Source of the DNA: an uncultured Lachnospiraceae bacterium
GTDB lineage: Bacteria > Bacillota > Clostridia > Lachnospirales > Lachnospiraceae
Assembly (NCBI GenBank): GCA_910577175.1
Contig: CAJTLU010000005.1
Coordinates: 1-64,000 of the forward strand
DNA length: 64,000 nucleotides
Direction: 5' to 3'
Shown piece after piece: positions 1-8,220 of the stretch (within the stretch, counting starts at the first letter, position 1; each line of letters opens with the position of its first letter). Made by a program: the position numbers and the translations under genes. A model generated the notes under the pieces. That model saw only the letters and a list, made by a program, of their open reading frames with translations. It did no database searches and was not told where the DNA came from.

Positions 1-75
1 CAATCAAAAAATATTAAGTTTACAAATTCAGTTTGAAAGAGTGACAAATACCAATTTGTTAAGGAAGGTAAAACG

Positions 76-468
76 ATGGATAAAGCGTGGGAAAAATTAT
101 ATGAAGAAGCAATGAGCGTTTTGAACCCCCATGATGTTTCAAATAAAATGTGGGTAGGAAGTGTGGCATCTGCCGTACTCACAAAAAAAGGTAATATTTA
201 CAAGGGTATATGCATTGACACAGATGGCTCTATAGGAATGTGTGCTGAAAGAAATGCTTTATCAACAATGCTTACATATGGCGAAAGTGAGATTAAAAAA
301 GTGGTTTCAGTATATAAAGATGGAAATATCATTCCGTCTTGCGGTATTTGCAGAGAATTTATGATGCATTTAGGCGGAGATGTGGAAAATATTGAAATTC
401 TACTGGATAAAGAAGGACGGACAATTAAATTGATTGATTTGCTGCCCGAATATCCACGACATAAATAA
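76..468 (+). CDS. Cytidine deaminase-family protein (blasticidin-S-deaminase-like)
   Basis: A 130-residue zinc-dependent nucleoside deaminase of the cytidine deaminase fold, likely deaminating cytidine or a cytosine-containing antibiotic. The zinc and catalytic motif CAERNA (about residues 56-61) is followed by PSCGICRE, which supplies the other two zinc cysteines. The length suits both Cda and blasticidin S deaminase, and I cannot separate them by eye. AAGGAAGG lies just before the start. The gene opens an AT-rich cluster with an unknown gene and a GNAT acetyltransferase, and such composition suggests acquisition. Substrate is inference; the family call is firm. Confidence 0.85.
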   Translation: MDKAWEKLYEEAMSVLNPHDVSNKMWVGSVASAVLTKKGNIYKGICIDTDGSIGMCAERNALSTMLTYGESEIKKVVSVYKDGNIIPSCGICREFMMHLGGDVENIEILLDKEGRTIKLIDLLPEYPRHK

Positions 469-522
469 ACTTCGTTTTGTCGACCAGTAAAATTAAATTT
501 ATGGAAGTCTAAGGAGTTGTCT

Positions 523-1059
523 ATGACGATTGATGATTTATATATTGTTAATTACTGTCACCCTAGTTGCACGCCTTTGCTGAACATCATGCGCTTGCCA
601 AAAGACGAGGCGTTTGCGCTGGCATATAAAATGGCTGGACAGAACAAGGATACTACTGCGTTCTACAGATTTGCAGATTTTGAGAATTATTATCCAAGGC
701 GCTTGCAAACGGACAAGCTATTATACGCACGATTTGTAGAACTCGGCGGTAAACCTTTGCAGGAACACCCTCTTTCGTTTGTTCTACAAGGAAGTGCTTA
801 TCTGAACGATTGGTTTGATAATGGAATTGTTACAAAAATACCGCTAAATAGTATTTCTTCTAACCATATTAGTTTTACATATGGTGATAGTATGGCTTCC
901 CTTAAAAAGCATAGTGGGTTTACTATGCTTACAAAGGATATGCTTTTAAAGGTGATGTATGATTATAATGGTACTACAGAGGAATTTATGACCAATATTC
1001 AAAAACAATATCATTATATAGAAGTGCAGGTTTGGGATGACGAATGCGTAAGAACATGA
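523..1059 (+). CDS. Conserved hypothetical protein, 178 aa
   Basis: I do not recognise a functional domain. The protein is soluble, rich in aromatic residues, and has neither a signal peptide nor membrane segments. An upstream TTG at 517 is in frame, but AAGGAG at 511-516 sits six bases before the ATG at 523, so the ATG is chosen. The 3' end overlaps the next acetyltransferase gene by 16 bases, which implies a common transcript with the deaminase and GNAT genes. Base composition is AT-rich like its neighbours and unlike the rest of the window. Confidence 0.7.
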   Translation: MTIDDLYIVNYCHPSCTPLLNIMRLPKDEAFALAYKMAGQNKDTTAFYRFADFENYYPRRLQTDKLLYARFVELGGKPLQEHPLSFVLQGSAYLNDWFDNGIVTKIPLNSISSNHISFTYGDSMASLKKHSGFTMLTKDMLLKVMYDYNGTTEEFMTNIQKQYHYIEVQVWDDECVRT

Positions 1060-1592
1060 ATAATTTGATATTAATAACTCCAACAAAAGAGCATGAATCG
1101 CAAGTAATGGAATTCCGTGAAGAAATGCTGAAAAACGGCGAGGGTTTTTATGGGTGTTCTGGTTTAAATAGTGTGTCTAGCTATGATGATTGGCTAGACT
1201 TTGAGGGGAGATTTAAATGTCTTGGTTGGAGTCCGTCTGCTATATATCTTGGTATTCGTATTTCCGATGGTAAACTTATTGGAATGATAGATTTGAGACA
1301 CGAACTTTCTGGCTTTTTGCTGAAATATAACGGTCAAATTGGCTACAGTGTCCGACCATCAGAGCGCAAAAAAGGTTATGCCTGTCAGATGTTGTTTCTT
1401 GTACTAAAAAAGGCTGAAAATTTTGGTTATAAAAAAGTTCTTGTGTGTTGCAACAAAGCAAATGTTCAATCCGCCAGAGTGATACAAAAGTGCGGTGGTG
1501 CGCTTGAAAATGAAGTGGTTCACGAGTTCAGTCCTCCCAACAGACATGACATTATACAACGGTACTGGATTGAAACAGATTGTAATTCTTGA
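1044..1592 (+). CDS. GNAT-family N-acetyltransferase
   Basis: A 182-residue GNAT acetyltransferase that would move an acetyl group from acetyl-CoA to an amine. The acetyl-CoA loop is recognisable as the region around IGYSVRPSERKKGYACQM (residues about 95-112), followed by a helix and a strand typical of motif A/B. The protein resembles the RimJ/YedL-like branch that includes small-molecule and ribosomal-protein acetylases. The start lies inside the preceding gene, which points to translational coupling. With the deaminase two genes upstream, a detoxification or resistance role is possible but unproven. Confidence 0.8.
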   Translation: MRKNMNNLILITPTKEHESQVMEFREEMLKNGEGFYGCSGLNSVSSYDDWLDFEGRFKCLGWSPSAIYLGIRISDGKLIGMIDLRHELSGFLLKYNGQIGYSVRPSERKKGYACQMLFLVLKKAENFGYKKVLVCCNKANVQSARVIQKCGGALENEVVHEFSPPNRHDIIQRYWIETDCNS

Positions 1593-1673
1593 AAATTTGA
1601 TACCATTACAAATCCCGATTTGTTGATTAGAGTGGTAGAGAACAACGAATTGATATTTTCCCTGTTAATGTTC

Positions 1674-1703
1674 TTATTACATGGTGCTAGCACCATGTAA
1701 TAA
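1674..1703. repeat. Perfect 30-bp palindrome
   Basis: Two 15-base arms, TTATTACATGGTGCT and its exact reverse complement, meet with no spacer. It lies 82 bases after the acetyltransferase stop and at the edge where a truncated lipoprotein fragment begins. It could be a terminator-like hairpin, a protein binding site or a recombination site; no T-run follows it on either strand, so simple termination is not the best explanation. Confidence 0.8.
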
Positions 1704-1715
1704 GGGGAGTTAAGG

Positions 1716-2225
1716 AGAAAATCAAAAAAGTCAAGTTTACCTTTTTCTACACATTCCCTCACTGCCTCTTCTCCAAGAGGCGCTATTTTTTCCCCTGTGT
1801 TCACCCATTCCACGCCAAGCGTCTGCACATAATCCTCCACGGTTTGAAAATAAAGGCGATCCGTCTCCAATTCCAGAGCAGGAGCCCCGGTAATACACAG
1901 GGTATCCATCCAGAAGTCAAAAAAATACATCCTTTCTAGCACAGGACAGTCTTCTATGATGAGCGTCCCGATATGCCCTTCCTTCCCGGAAACCTTTACC
2001 AACGACGGGCAATTCCGGAGCACTACCTTTTCCGCGCAGCTGATATCCAGTTCTTTCAGGTCCGGGAAGTATTCAAAGCCGTCCAGACACTCCTCCTCAA
2101 ACTCATGCTCATAATATTCAATACCGGAATTCTGTCCGTTCCGGATACGAAAGATAGCCATCCTAAAAGAGCGTGGCGGCTTTTCCATTCCCATCCATTC
2201 CAGACCGAAAAAATGAAAGGAGAGT
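1716..2225 (-). pseudogene. Truncated EF-hand/LRR lipoprotein fragment
   Basis: Minus-strand reading gives LDGFEYFPDLKELDISCAEK and later VEWVNTGEKIAPLGEEAVRE. Both match the leucine-rich and following segments of the three intact lipoproteins at 23620-30219 (for example LDGFEFFPELVSLSVSNAKE). The fragment lacks the signal peptide, lipobox, proline/threonine linker and EF-hand. It loses similarity near 1716, next to the palindrome, and its upstream end runs into a mobilisation-gene remnant. It is therefore a relic of a family member cut at both ends by insertion and deletion. Exact breakpoints are approximate. Confidence 0.75.
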
Positions 2226-2232
2226 TTGACAA

Positions 2233-2313
2233 ATGGCAAAGACCAAAATTGAGAAAATCGCAAGCATTGAGGAAGAAATCAAGCATCAAGTCTATGATAG
2301 GGGAACAGCTTGA
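2233..2313 (+). pseudogene. N-terminal remnant of a DUF3847-like mobilisation accessory gene
   Basis: An ATG with AAAGGAG upstream opens a 26-codon frame beginning MAKTKIEKIASIEEEIK and then stopping. That opening is one I associate with small DUF3847 proteins encoded beside relaxases on mobilisable elements of Firmicutes. The frame is cut short and runs directly into sequence resembling the end of a relaxase, so most of the module has been deleted. The identification rests on memory of the family. Confidence 0.5.
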
Positions 2314-2512
2314 CATTCAGCATAAACTGAAACCCATTGAACGGCGATTAGGCACTCTGAAAAAGCACATCGAGCAAGCCGACATTTATTTCAAGTACAA
2401 GGGGAAAAAGCCGCTGACCGAGGCCGAGCAAATCCGCAGGAGCGTTTACAATATCTTGCGGCAGGAACAGCGGGAGCAGCAGCCCCGCAGGGCGCAGGAT
2501 ATGGAGCGGTAA
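2300..2512 (+). pseudogene. C-terminal remnant of a MobA/MobL-type relaxase
   Basis: An open frame ends with IRRSVYNILRQEQREQQP and a basic tail, which I recognise as the C-terminus of mobilisation relaxases on Tn/ICE-like elements of gut Firmicutes. Before it lies DIQHKLKPIERRLGTLKKHI, also typical of the relaxase tail. The catalytic N-terminal domain is absent, and the KKPLTEAEQIRRS stretch looks like an internal join. The remnant marks an element that has been lost. No intact integrase or relaxase is present. Confidence 0.6.
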
Positions 2513-2607
2513 CAGGCAGGGCGGTGGGATAGTTAATGCCTATTACCGCCACACTATTTTAGTGTTTTGTTTGCCCGATAGGCTTGAGGCTTGATAATAG
2601 TACCAAA

Positions 2608-3402
2608 TCACATGATATAATCCATCCAATTTGCAGAAATCATACTCGATAACTGTTGAACGGTATCTTTTAGTTCTTCCGGTGTTCTTTCATAAATGTC
2701 AATCAGCGTGTCCAACACCCCTAAAGCACGTCCCTCATTAAACTGCTCTTTTTCCAGTTCGCGCGGTCTGATATGCTCACGATATTTATTCTGTGCAAAA
2801 ATGATATATGGCAGTCCTTCCGCATAACGTTCGGCTATCCACATTCCAACGCCATATACCGCAGCCTGATTCATACAGGCAAAATATTTATCGCTAAAAT
2901 ATACAGTTGGACGCACCTGAAAGATTTCTTGCTCCCCATCCTCCCGCAGTTGCCGCTTCACCATAAGTGAGAGCAATTTCTCCACGCTCATAGCGTTCAT
3001 ATACGGCAGAATATATCGCTCTAATGCGAGCACCACATCCTTCCACACTTCTTCAAAATGTTCTGTTTTGTAATAATAAGGCCCGTTCTGTGGAATAGTC
3101 ACATTCCACCAGAGATTTGTTTCAATTGGTTCCTGCTTTTTCATGACACGCCACAATGAGCCATTGACCAAATCCACATACGCACTCTCAAAGGGAGCTT
3201 TTCTATAATAGATATGAAAACACGGTGACAAATGTGTACCGTCTGTCCGCAAACTGACTTCATCAATAAATTCATCTCTGATGCGCATTAGACAGTTACT
3301 GCTTTTGGGATACGGTTGAAATCCTAATGGTTTGAGCAATTCCCTCAAGCGTTTCCGCACCAACTTGACGGCTTCCTTTTTAGTTATATTAGTTTCGTCC
3401 AT
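2608..3402 (-). CDS. Hypothetical protein, 264 aa (DUF4304-like N-terminus)
   Basis: A soluble protein with no signal peptide or membrane helix. The first 70 residues (KLVRKRLRELLKPLGFQPYP, then SNCLMRIRDEFIDEVSLRTD) resemble the pattern of DUF4304-type proteins, where a helix is followed by GF and beta strands; this is tentative. The rest is alpha-helical. GAGGAA stands 11 bases before the ATG, a rather long spacing. It sits between mobilisation remnants, so it may be passenger cargo of the lost element. Confidence 0.6.
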   Translation of the reverse strand: MDETNITKKEAVKLVRKRLRELLKPLGFQPYPKSSNCLMRIRDEFIDEVSLRTDGTHLSPCFHIYYRKAPFESAYVDLVNGSLWRVMKKQEPIETNLWWNVTIPQNGPYYYKTEHFEEVWKDVVLALERYILPYMNAMSVEKLLSLMVKRQLREDGEQEIFQVRPTVYFSDKYFACMNQAAVYGVGMWIAERYAEGLPYIIFAQNKYREHIRPRELEKEQFNEGRALGVLDTLIDIYERTPEELKDTVQQLSSMISANWMDYIM

Positions 3403-4039
3403 GATATATCATTCCTCACAAATTCCGATTGTTGGTTAGAAGTATAGCACATCTCCCCGCTGAAAACAATCCCCGCCATATGTCCGTTCCATTTTAACGG
3501 CAAAACCGTCTGCACTGCGGCGGCTGACGGTAGGTTTTGCGGTGGCTCTGCCCCCGCGCCCCCGGCCTTTCCCAAAGAACAGGATAAGGGCAAATGTTTT
3601 ATACTACCCACCCCCGAAAAGGGCTTTTAACTGTCCACGGGGCTTTTCCCGCATGATTTTTCCCATCCCTTGAAAAGTTCCTCTTGACAAAAAGCCTAAT
3701 GTCCTTTTCACATACTTTCCCATGTTCATTTTCTCCTTTTCTGTTCTTTTTATCGTACACCCGCATCATTTAACAGGATACACCCACGATACAGACAAGC
3801 ATTTTATAACAATAATTCAAATAAAGAACTACGGCGGCAGATAAGCACCTGGCGCCGGACAATTCTCAAAAATATCGGTATAAATCAAAACTCCACCCAT
3901 CTCTCAGACTCCCGGCTTTGTGTCCTTACGTTTCCATAAGTCTGCCTTACCACCAATTTACCAAAAAATTACTATTAAGTTAATTTAATCATGCCGTTCT
4001 ACCCACGTCAACAAAATTTTTCTTGCCTGAGTTTCCACA
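3403..4039. other. Gene-poor stretch with element debris
   Basis: No long reading frame with family resemblance was found. It contains the small frame listed at 3604-3729 and AT-rich sequence from 3730 onward. Near its end, at 4028-4040, it has CTGAGTTTCCACATT, close to the boundary motif GAGTTTCCGCATT seen at several other intergenic repeats. It is best read as the scar side of the accessory patch at 1-3.4 kb. Confidence 0.5.
3604..3729 (-). CDS. Possible small protein, 41 aa
   Basis: A short minus-strand frame starting MNMGKYVKRTLGFLSRGTFQ and ending GGG. It is highly basic and has AAAAGGAGAA directly upstream of the ATG, the main argument for translation. It lies in element debris between a hypothetical gene and the methyltransferase. 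No family was recognised. It could equally be a fragment of a mobile-element gene. Confidence 0.3.
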   Translation of the reverse strand: MNMGKYVKRTLGFLSRGTFQGMGKIMREKPRGQLKALFGGG

Positions 4040-4068
4040 TTGACCGTTCCAATAGATAGTGCTAAAAT
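4040..4068 (+). promoter_or_regulatory. Sigma-A promoter for the methyltransferase gene
   Basis: TTGACC at 4040-4045, a 17-base spacer, and TAAAAT at 4063-4068. The start codon lies about 78 bases downstream at 4146. The -35 box directly abuts a copy of the GAGTTTCC(G/A)CATT repeat-boundary motif, so a repeat end may have contributed the promoter. Confidence 0.6.
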
Positions 4069-4145
4069 AATAAGAAGCTATAAAAAACAACGTTTGTACC
4101 GTTATTTCCGCTTGCCCTGTGGCTTGCGGAATAGAAAGGATTTCT

Positions 4146-5027
4146 ATGTGGATTGCGAAGGATTGGAAGGAATACGAGGTATTGGATGCCTCCGGCGGAG
4201 AAAAGCTGGAGCGCTGGGGCAGCTACATTTTACTGCGCCCTGACCCACAGGTGCTTTGGAATACAGAAAAGTCCGCGCCGGAATGGAACACTTTAAACGC
4301 ACATTACCACCGCAGCAACAAAGGCGGCGGGGAATGGGAGTTTTTTGATCTGCCGCAGAACTGGCTGCTGCATTACAAGGAGCTTACCTTCCGCTTGCAG
4401 CCCTTTGCCTTTAAGCACACCGGCGTCTTCCCGGAACAGGCAGTAAACTGGGACTGGTTCGGCGACAAAATCCGCGCTGCTAAAAAGGCGCAGCCGGAGC
4501 GTGAAATTAAAGTGTTAAACTTATTTGCCTATACCGGAGGCGCTACCCTTGCCGCCGCTTCGGCAGGCGCTGCGGTTACCCATGTAGACGCTTCCAAGGG
4601 CATGGTGACATGGGCGAAAGAAAATGCGGCACTCTCCGGGCTTGCCGACGCGCCAATCCGCTATATTGTCGACGACTGCTTAAAGTTTGTGGAACGGGAA
4701 ATCCGCCGCGGAAACCGCTATGATGCGGTGATTATGGACCCGCCGTCCTACGGACGCGGTCCGAAGGGAGAAATCTGGAAAATCGAGGAACAAATTCATT
4801 CCCTTGTACAGCTTACGACACAGGTATTAAAAGAAGAGCCGCTGTTTTTCCTGTTAAATTCCTATACGACCGGCTTACAGCCCGCTCTTCTCTCCTATCT
4901 GCTCGGTACGGAGCTGCGCCGCTTCCACGGCTCTATCACATCCTCCGAAATCGGTCTGCCGGTACGGGAAAGCGGTCTGATTCTTCCATGCGGCGCTTCG
5001 GGACGCTTTGAAGCAGATACGCTGTAA
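4146..5027 (+). CDS. Class I SAM-dependent rRNA methyltransferase (RlmI-like)
   Basis: A 293-residue Rossmann-fold methyltransferase likely acting on 23S rRNA. NLFAYTGGATLAAASAGA (about residues 127-144) is the SAM-binding loop, HVDAS the acidic strand end, and DPPSYGRGP the catalytic motif shared with RlmI/RlmL-K enzymes. It lacks the N-terminal PUA domain of E. coli RlmI, as is common in short Firmicutes relatives. The ATG at 4146 has AAAGGA five bases upstream and is preferred over the upstream in-frame ATG at 4119. It has its own promoter and precedes a MATE exporter gene by 91 bases. Confidence 0.85.
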   Translation: MWIAKDWKEYEVLDASGGEKLERWGSYILLRPDPQVLWNTEKSAPEWNTLNAHYHRSNKGGGEWEFFDLPQNWLLHYKELTFRLQPFAFKHTGVFPEQAVNWDWFGDKIRAAKKAQPEREIKVLNLFAYTGGATLAAASAGAAVTHVDASKGMVTWAKENAALSGLADAPIRYIVDDCLKFVEREIRRGNRYDAVIMDPPSYGRGPKGEIWKIEEQIHSLVQLTTQVLKEEPLFFLLNSYTTGLQPALLSYLLGTELRRFHGSITSSEIGLPVRESGLILPCGASGRFEADTL

Positions 5028-5118
5028 TATCTGTACTATATTGTAATATGTATTCAAAAAGGTAACTATGACGGCAGAGGCATGTGCCACATTCTGCTGT
5101 ATGAATTGGAGGATTGTC

Positions 5119-6495
5119 ATGAAAAAAACTGCTTATCAATTAGATATGACGACTGGGGCGCTGCTTCCGAAGATGCTCCGGTTTGCCCTGCCGCTCATGG
5201 CGTCCAGCCTGCTGCAGCTTCTGTTTAACGCTGCGGATATTGCTGTCGTCGGAAAGTTTGCGGGAGATAACTCCCTTGCCGCAGTCGGCTCGACTGCCTC
5301 CCTGATTAACCTGATGACCAACCTCTTTCTGGGGCTTTCCATCGGCGCTAACGTGCTTTCCGCCAAGTATACCGGCGCAGGGGACCAATCGCGTACCTCA
5401 AAGGTAGTACATACCTCGATTACTGTAAGCTTAATCAGCGGCTTGTTTTTAACGGTCGTCGGTATTATGTTTGCCCCGCAGATTCTGGTTCTGATGAAAT
5501 CCCCGGACAGCGTCATTAATCTCGCCTCGCTGTATCTGCGCGTATATTTTCTTGGCATGCCTGCCATGATGCTTTATAACTTCGGCAGCTCCCTGCTCCG
5601 CTCCAAGGGCGACACGAAACGGCCGCTCTATTATCTTTCTGCCGCCGGACTGCTGAATGTCATGTTAAACCTTTTATTCGTTATCGTATTTCATATGGAC
5701 GTTGCCGGCGTCGCCCTTGCCACCATTCTCTCCCAGTATCTTTCCGCGGCAATGATTTTCCGCTGCCTGATGAAGGAGAACGATGCCTTCCGGCTGGTAC
5801 TGCGCCGTCTTGGCATCGACCGTCCAACCCTCTGGATGCTCATAAAAATCGGCGTCCCGGCAGGGTTCCAGGGCGTCGTATTCTCGCTTTCCAACGTCGT
5901 AATCCAGTCATCCATCAACACGCTTGGCGATACCATGATTGCGGGCAGCTCGGCAGCCGCCAATATCGAGGGCTTTGTCTGGGTATCCATGAACTGCTTC
6001 CATCAGGCGGCGCTCACCTTTACAAGCCAGAACATCGGAGCGGGAAAGTATTCCCGCATCAATAAAATCTTTATCTGCTCCCAGCTCTGCGCCATTACGG
6101 CAGGTCTGCTGTTTGGAAACCTTGCCGTTTTCTTCGGTCCGACATTGCTTAGCATCTATTCGAATACAGAGCCCTCCATTGCCGCCGGTATGGTACGCCT
6201 TGGCATTATCTGCCGCATCTATTTCCTCTGCGGCATGATGGACGCCATTGTCGGCTCCATCCGCGGTATGGGCTACGGGGTTACGCCGACCATCGTCTCT
6301 ATGCTTGGCGCCTGTGGGCTCCGTATCCTCTGGATTGCGACAATCTTCCGGCTTCCACAATACCACACGCCGGAGGCACTGTTTTTCTCCTATCCGGTCT
6401 CCTGGACAATTACGTTTCTTGCGCATCTGCTATGCTTTCTGATAATGCGCAGGAAGTTTCCGAAGCAGGATATGACAGCGCAGACAGCACTATAG
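5119..6495 (+). CDS. MATE-family multidrug/Na+ exporter
   Basis: A 458-residue, 12-helix exporter of the NorM/DinF superfamily that uses a cation gradient to expel organic cations or other solutes. The opening SLLQLLFNAADIAVVGKFAG and the mirrored second half after about residue 230 (GFQGVVFSLSNVVIQSSIN) show the two MatE repeats. GGAGG precedes the ATG at 5119, so the longer upstream frame is not used. Its last 86 bases overlap the convergent GIY-YIG gene on the other strand. Substrate unknown. Confidence 0.9.
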   Translation: MKKTAYQLDMTTGALLPKMLRFALPLMASSLLQLLFNAADIAVVGKFAGDNSLAAVGSTASLINLMTNLFLGLSIGANVLSAKYTGAGDQSRTSKVVHTSITVSLISGLFLTVVGIMFAPQILVLMKSPDSVINLASLYLRVYFLGMPAMMLYNFGSSLLRSKGDTKRPLYYLSAAGLLNVMLNLLFVIVFHMDVAGVALATILSQYLSAAMIFRCLMKENDAFRLVLRRLGIDRPTLWMLIKIGVPAGFQGVVFSLSNVVIQSSINTLGDTMIAGSSAAANIEGFVWVSMNCFHQAALTFTSQNIGAGKYSRINKIFICSQLCAITAGLLFGNLAVFFGPTLLSIYSNTEPSIAAGMVRLGIICRIYFLCGMMDAIVGSIRGMGYGVTPTIVSMLGACGLRILWIATIFRLPQYHTPEALFFSYPVSWTITFLAHLLCFLIMRRKFPKQDMTAQTAL

Positions 6496-6790
6496 CCTCT
6501 GCTGCTATTCCGGTCTGTACAGAAAGCTGCGCGGGCTTTTCGCACAGCAAAAGCTTCTCCCGTCTGACAAGATGCTTGATATACCATTCCAGCTTTGATG
6601 CCGCAGAACGGTTTTCCACACGCCAGAGTGCCGCTACTTCCTCCGGCGTGTGGTTTTTTGTGTACTTTGCGCCCTTTTTTCCGCCGCCCACATGCTCTGC
6701 AAACCTCCGCGCCACATCGGTCGTAATTCCGGTATATAAAGAACCTCCTGCACAACGGAGAATATAAACATAATAACCGTTTCCACGCAT
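6410..6790 (-). CDS. GIY-YIG nuclease domain protein (YhbQ/UPF0213-like)
   Basis: A 126-residue protein with the single-domain GIY-YIG fold: YYVYILRCAGGSLYTGIT gives the VYI and YTG strands, followed by the conserved Arg in VARRFAEH and a C-terminal Glu region (KLEWYIK). Family members are structure-dependent DNA nucleases of unclear physiological role. The tail after about residue 95 is unusually long, and its coding sequence is antisense to the last 86 bases of the MATE gene. GGAAAAGAA precedes the start. Confidence 0.85.
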   Translation of the reverse strand: MRGNGYYVYILRCAGGSLYTGITTDVARRFAEHVGGGKKGAKYTKNHTPEEVAALWRVENRSAASKLEWYIKHLVRREKLLLCEKPAQLSVQTGIAAEAIVLSALSYPASETSCALSESIADAQET

Positions 6791-6816
6791 TTCTTTTCCT
6801 GTACCCAGACGAAACG

Positions 6817-7194
6817 TCAGCCCTTGTATGCTACTACTTCGATTTCAAACAAGGCCCCCTTTGGCAATGCCCCTGCCTGCACACAGGAACGCGCCGGAGT
6901 CTCGCCGGTAAAATACGTTGCATAGATTTCATTGATTTTCGCAAAATCTCCGATATCCGCCAAAAATACGGTAGTTTTAATCACATCGGCAAGCGTACAG
7001 CCTGCTGCTGCCAGCACCGCCTGAATGTTCTGCAGCGCCTGCTCTGCCTGTGCCTCCACGCCCTCTGCGAGTACACCGGTTGCCGGGATAAGTCCAATCT
7101 GCCCCGAGGTGTAAACGAAGTCTCCTGCTTCCACTGCATGAACATATGGTCCTACGGCTGCCGGTGCATTTTCTGCATGAATTGTCTTTCTCAT
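6817..7194 (-). CDS. ridA: RidA-family enamine/imine deaminase
   Basis: A 125-residue member of the YjgF/YER057c/UK114 family that hydrolyses reactive enamines and imines, such as 2-aminoacrylate formed by PLP enzymes, protecting other PLP enzymes. The signature GQIGLIPATGVLAEGVEAQA and the substrate-binding arginine in TPARSCVQAGALPKGALFEI are present; it should form a trimer. Length is normal. GAAAGGAAG is upstream. It lies downstream of the AAA ATPase gene on the same strand, separated by a purine-rich leader. Confidence 0.92.
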   Translation of the reverse strand: MRKTIHAENAPAAVGPYVHAVEAGDFVYTSGQIGLIPATGVLAEGVEAQAEQALQNIQAVLAAAGCTLADVIKTTVFLADIGDFAKINEIYATYFTGETPARSCVQAGALPKGALFEIEVVAYKG

Positions 7195-7308
7195 CTGATT
7201 TCTTCCTTTCCTGTTTTGTTTGTTTTTGTTACTTCTCGTTACCTATTTCTTCTCGTCACTTTGTATTGCCTGTTTTCTTTTGTTTTTTCTATTGGTTTTT
7301 GTTACTTT

Positions 7309-8166
7309 TTATTTAAACTCCTCCCGGTGTTCCTCAAAAAAACGGTGGTACAGCTGCACATTCTTTAGTTGTGTCCACTTTTTTGGCCGGACCGGAAGTG
7401 TGTCCAAATCATAAATCTTTGCGCCTTTCATTGCCAACAGGAACGGCGAATGCGTGGAAATCACGAACTGGCAGTTTAAGCTTCCCGCCGCGTTTCCGAT
7501 AAACTCCACCAGCTCCAGCTGCCGCTCCGGCGAAAGACTGTTTTCCGGCTCGTCCAAAAGATAAAGGGCACTCTCCTCCACCTTTTCCTGAAAATAGCGG
7601 AATGCGTTTTCTCCGTTGGAATGCTCCCTGATATTGTCCATCAGATTTGCCCGGACATACTTCGACTGCGTTTTCCTGCGTGCCTGATTGACCCGTTTTA
7701 GCTGCTCAAAATCCTCCATTGTGCGGTAGTGGAAATCGGCATACTTGGCGTCAAGATATTCCTGGAACAATGCCTCCCGCTTTGTATTGATGCCCTCATT
7801 TAAGGTGCGGACATTTAACATATAGTCAAATACGTCGTCACTTGTAATAATCCTTCCGCTCTCTGGCAGGTCTCTGGCAAGGGAAAAGTCGCACAGCTTC
7901 AGATACTTTCCAAAAAAATCAGAGCGGTTATACAGCGACTCCCGCTTTAGCGAAAGCTTCTCCGCCAGAATATTTAAAATCGTCGTCTTTCCGGAACCGT
8001 TCCCGCCGTACAATATCGTGATATCCTCAAAATTGAGAATGGAAATCTCCTTTCCCGAAACCTGCCCGAACGGGTAATAGGAATCGTAGCAGGTACGCTG
8101 CTCGCCCGAAAGAACATCGAACTCCTCGTCTCCGTCCGGAAATGTAAATGAATTAAGATAAATCAT
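7309..8166 (-). CDS. AAA-family ATPase (ABC/SMC-like, stand-alone)
   Basis: A 285-residue P-loop ATPase with Walker A GGNGSGKTT (about residues 54-62), a signature-like helix, Walker B LYLLDEPENSLSP and the switch histidine in FVISTHSPFLLA. This arrangement resembles RecF/OLD-like AAA_21 ATPases, but there is no TOPRIM or nuclease domain. The partner and role are unknown. AAAGGAG precedes the ATG. Related stand-alone ATPases are common in Firmicutes; some OLD-like ones act in phage defence, but nothing here shows that. Confidence 0.85.
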   Translation of the reverse strand: MIYLNSFTFPDGDEEFDVLSGEQRTCYDSYYPFGQVSGKEISILNFEDITILYGGNGSGKTTILNILAEKLSLKRESLYNRSDFFGKYLKLCDFSLARDLPESGRIITSDDVFDYMLNVRTLNEGINTKREALFQEYLDAKYADFHYRTMEDFEQLKRVNQARRKTQSKYVRANLMDNIREHSNGENAFRYFQEKVEESALYLLDEPENSLSPERQLELVEFIGNAAGSLNCQFVISTHSPFLLAMKGAKIYDLDTLPVRPKKWTQLKNVQLYHRFFEEHREEFK

Positions 8167-8220
8167 AAGGACTCCTTTCCAGTACCACAGCCGGAAACCG
8201 GCATGGCAGCTCCTGCCTCG

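Noticed and set aside
3384..3611. A 75-codon minus-strand frame overlapping the start of the 264-residue gene
   Set aside because: No good start signal, and the Gly/Ala/Pro-rich middle looks like out-of-frame element debris.
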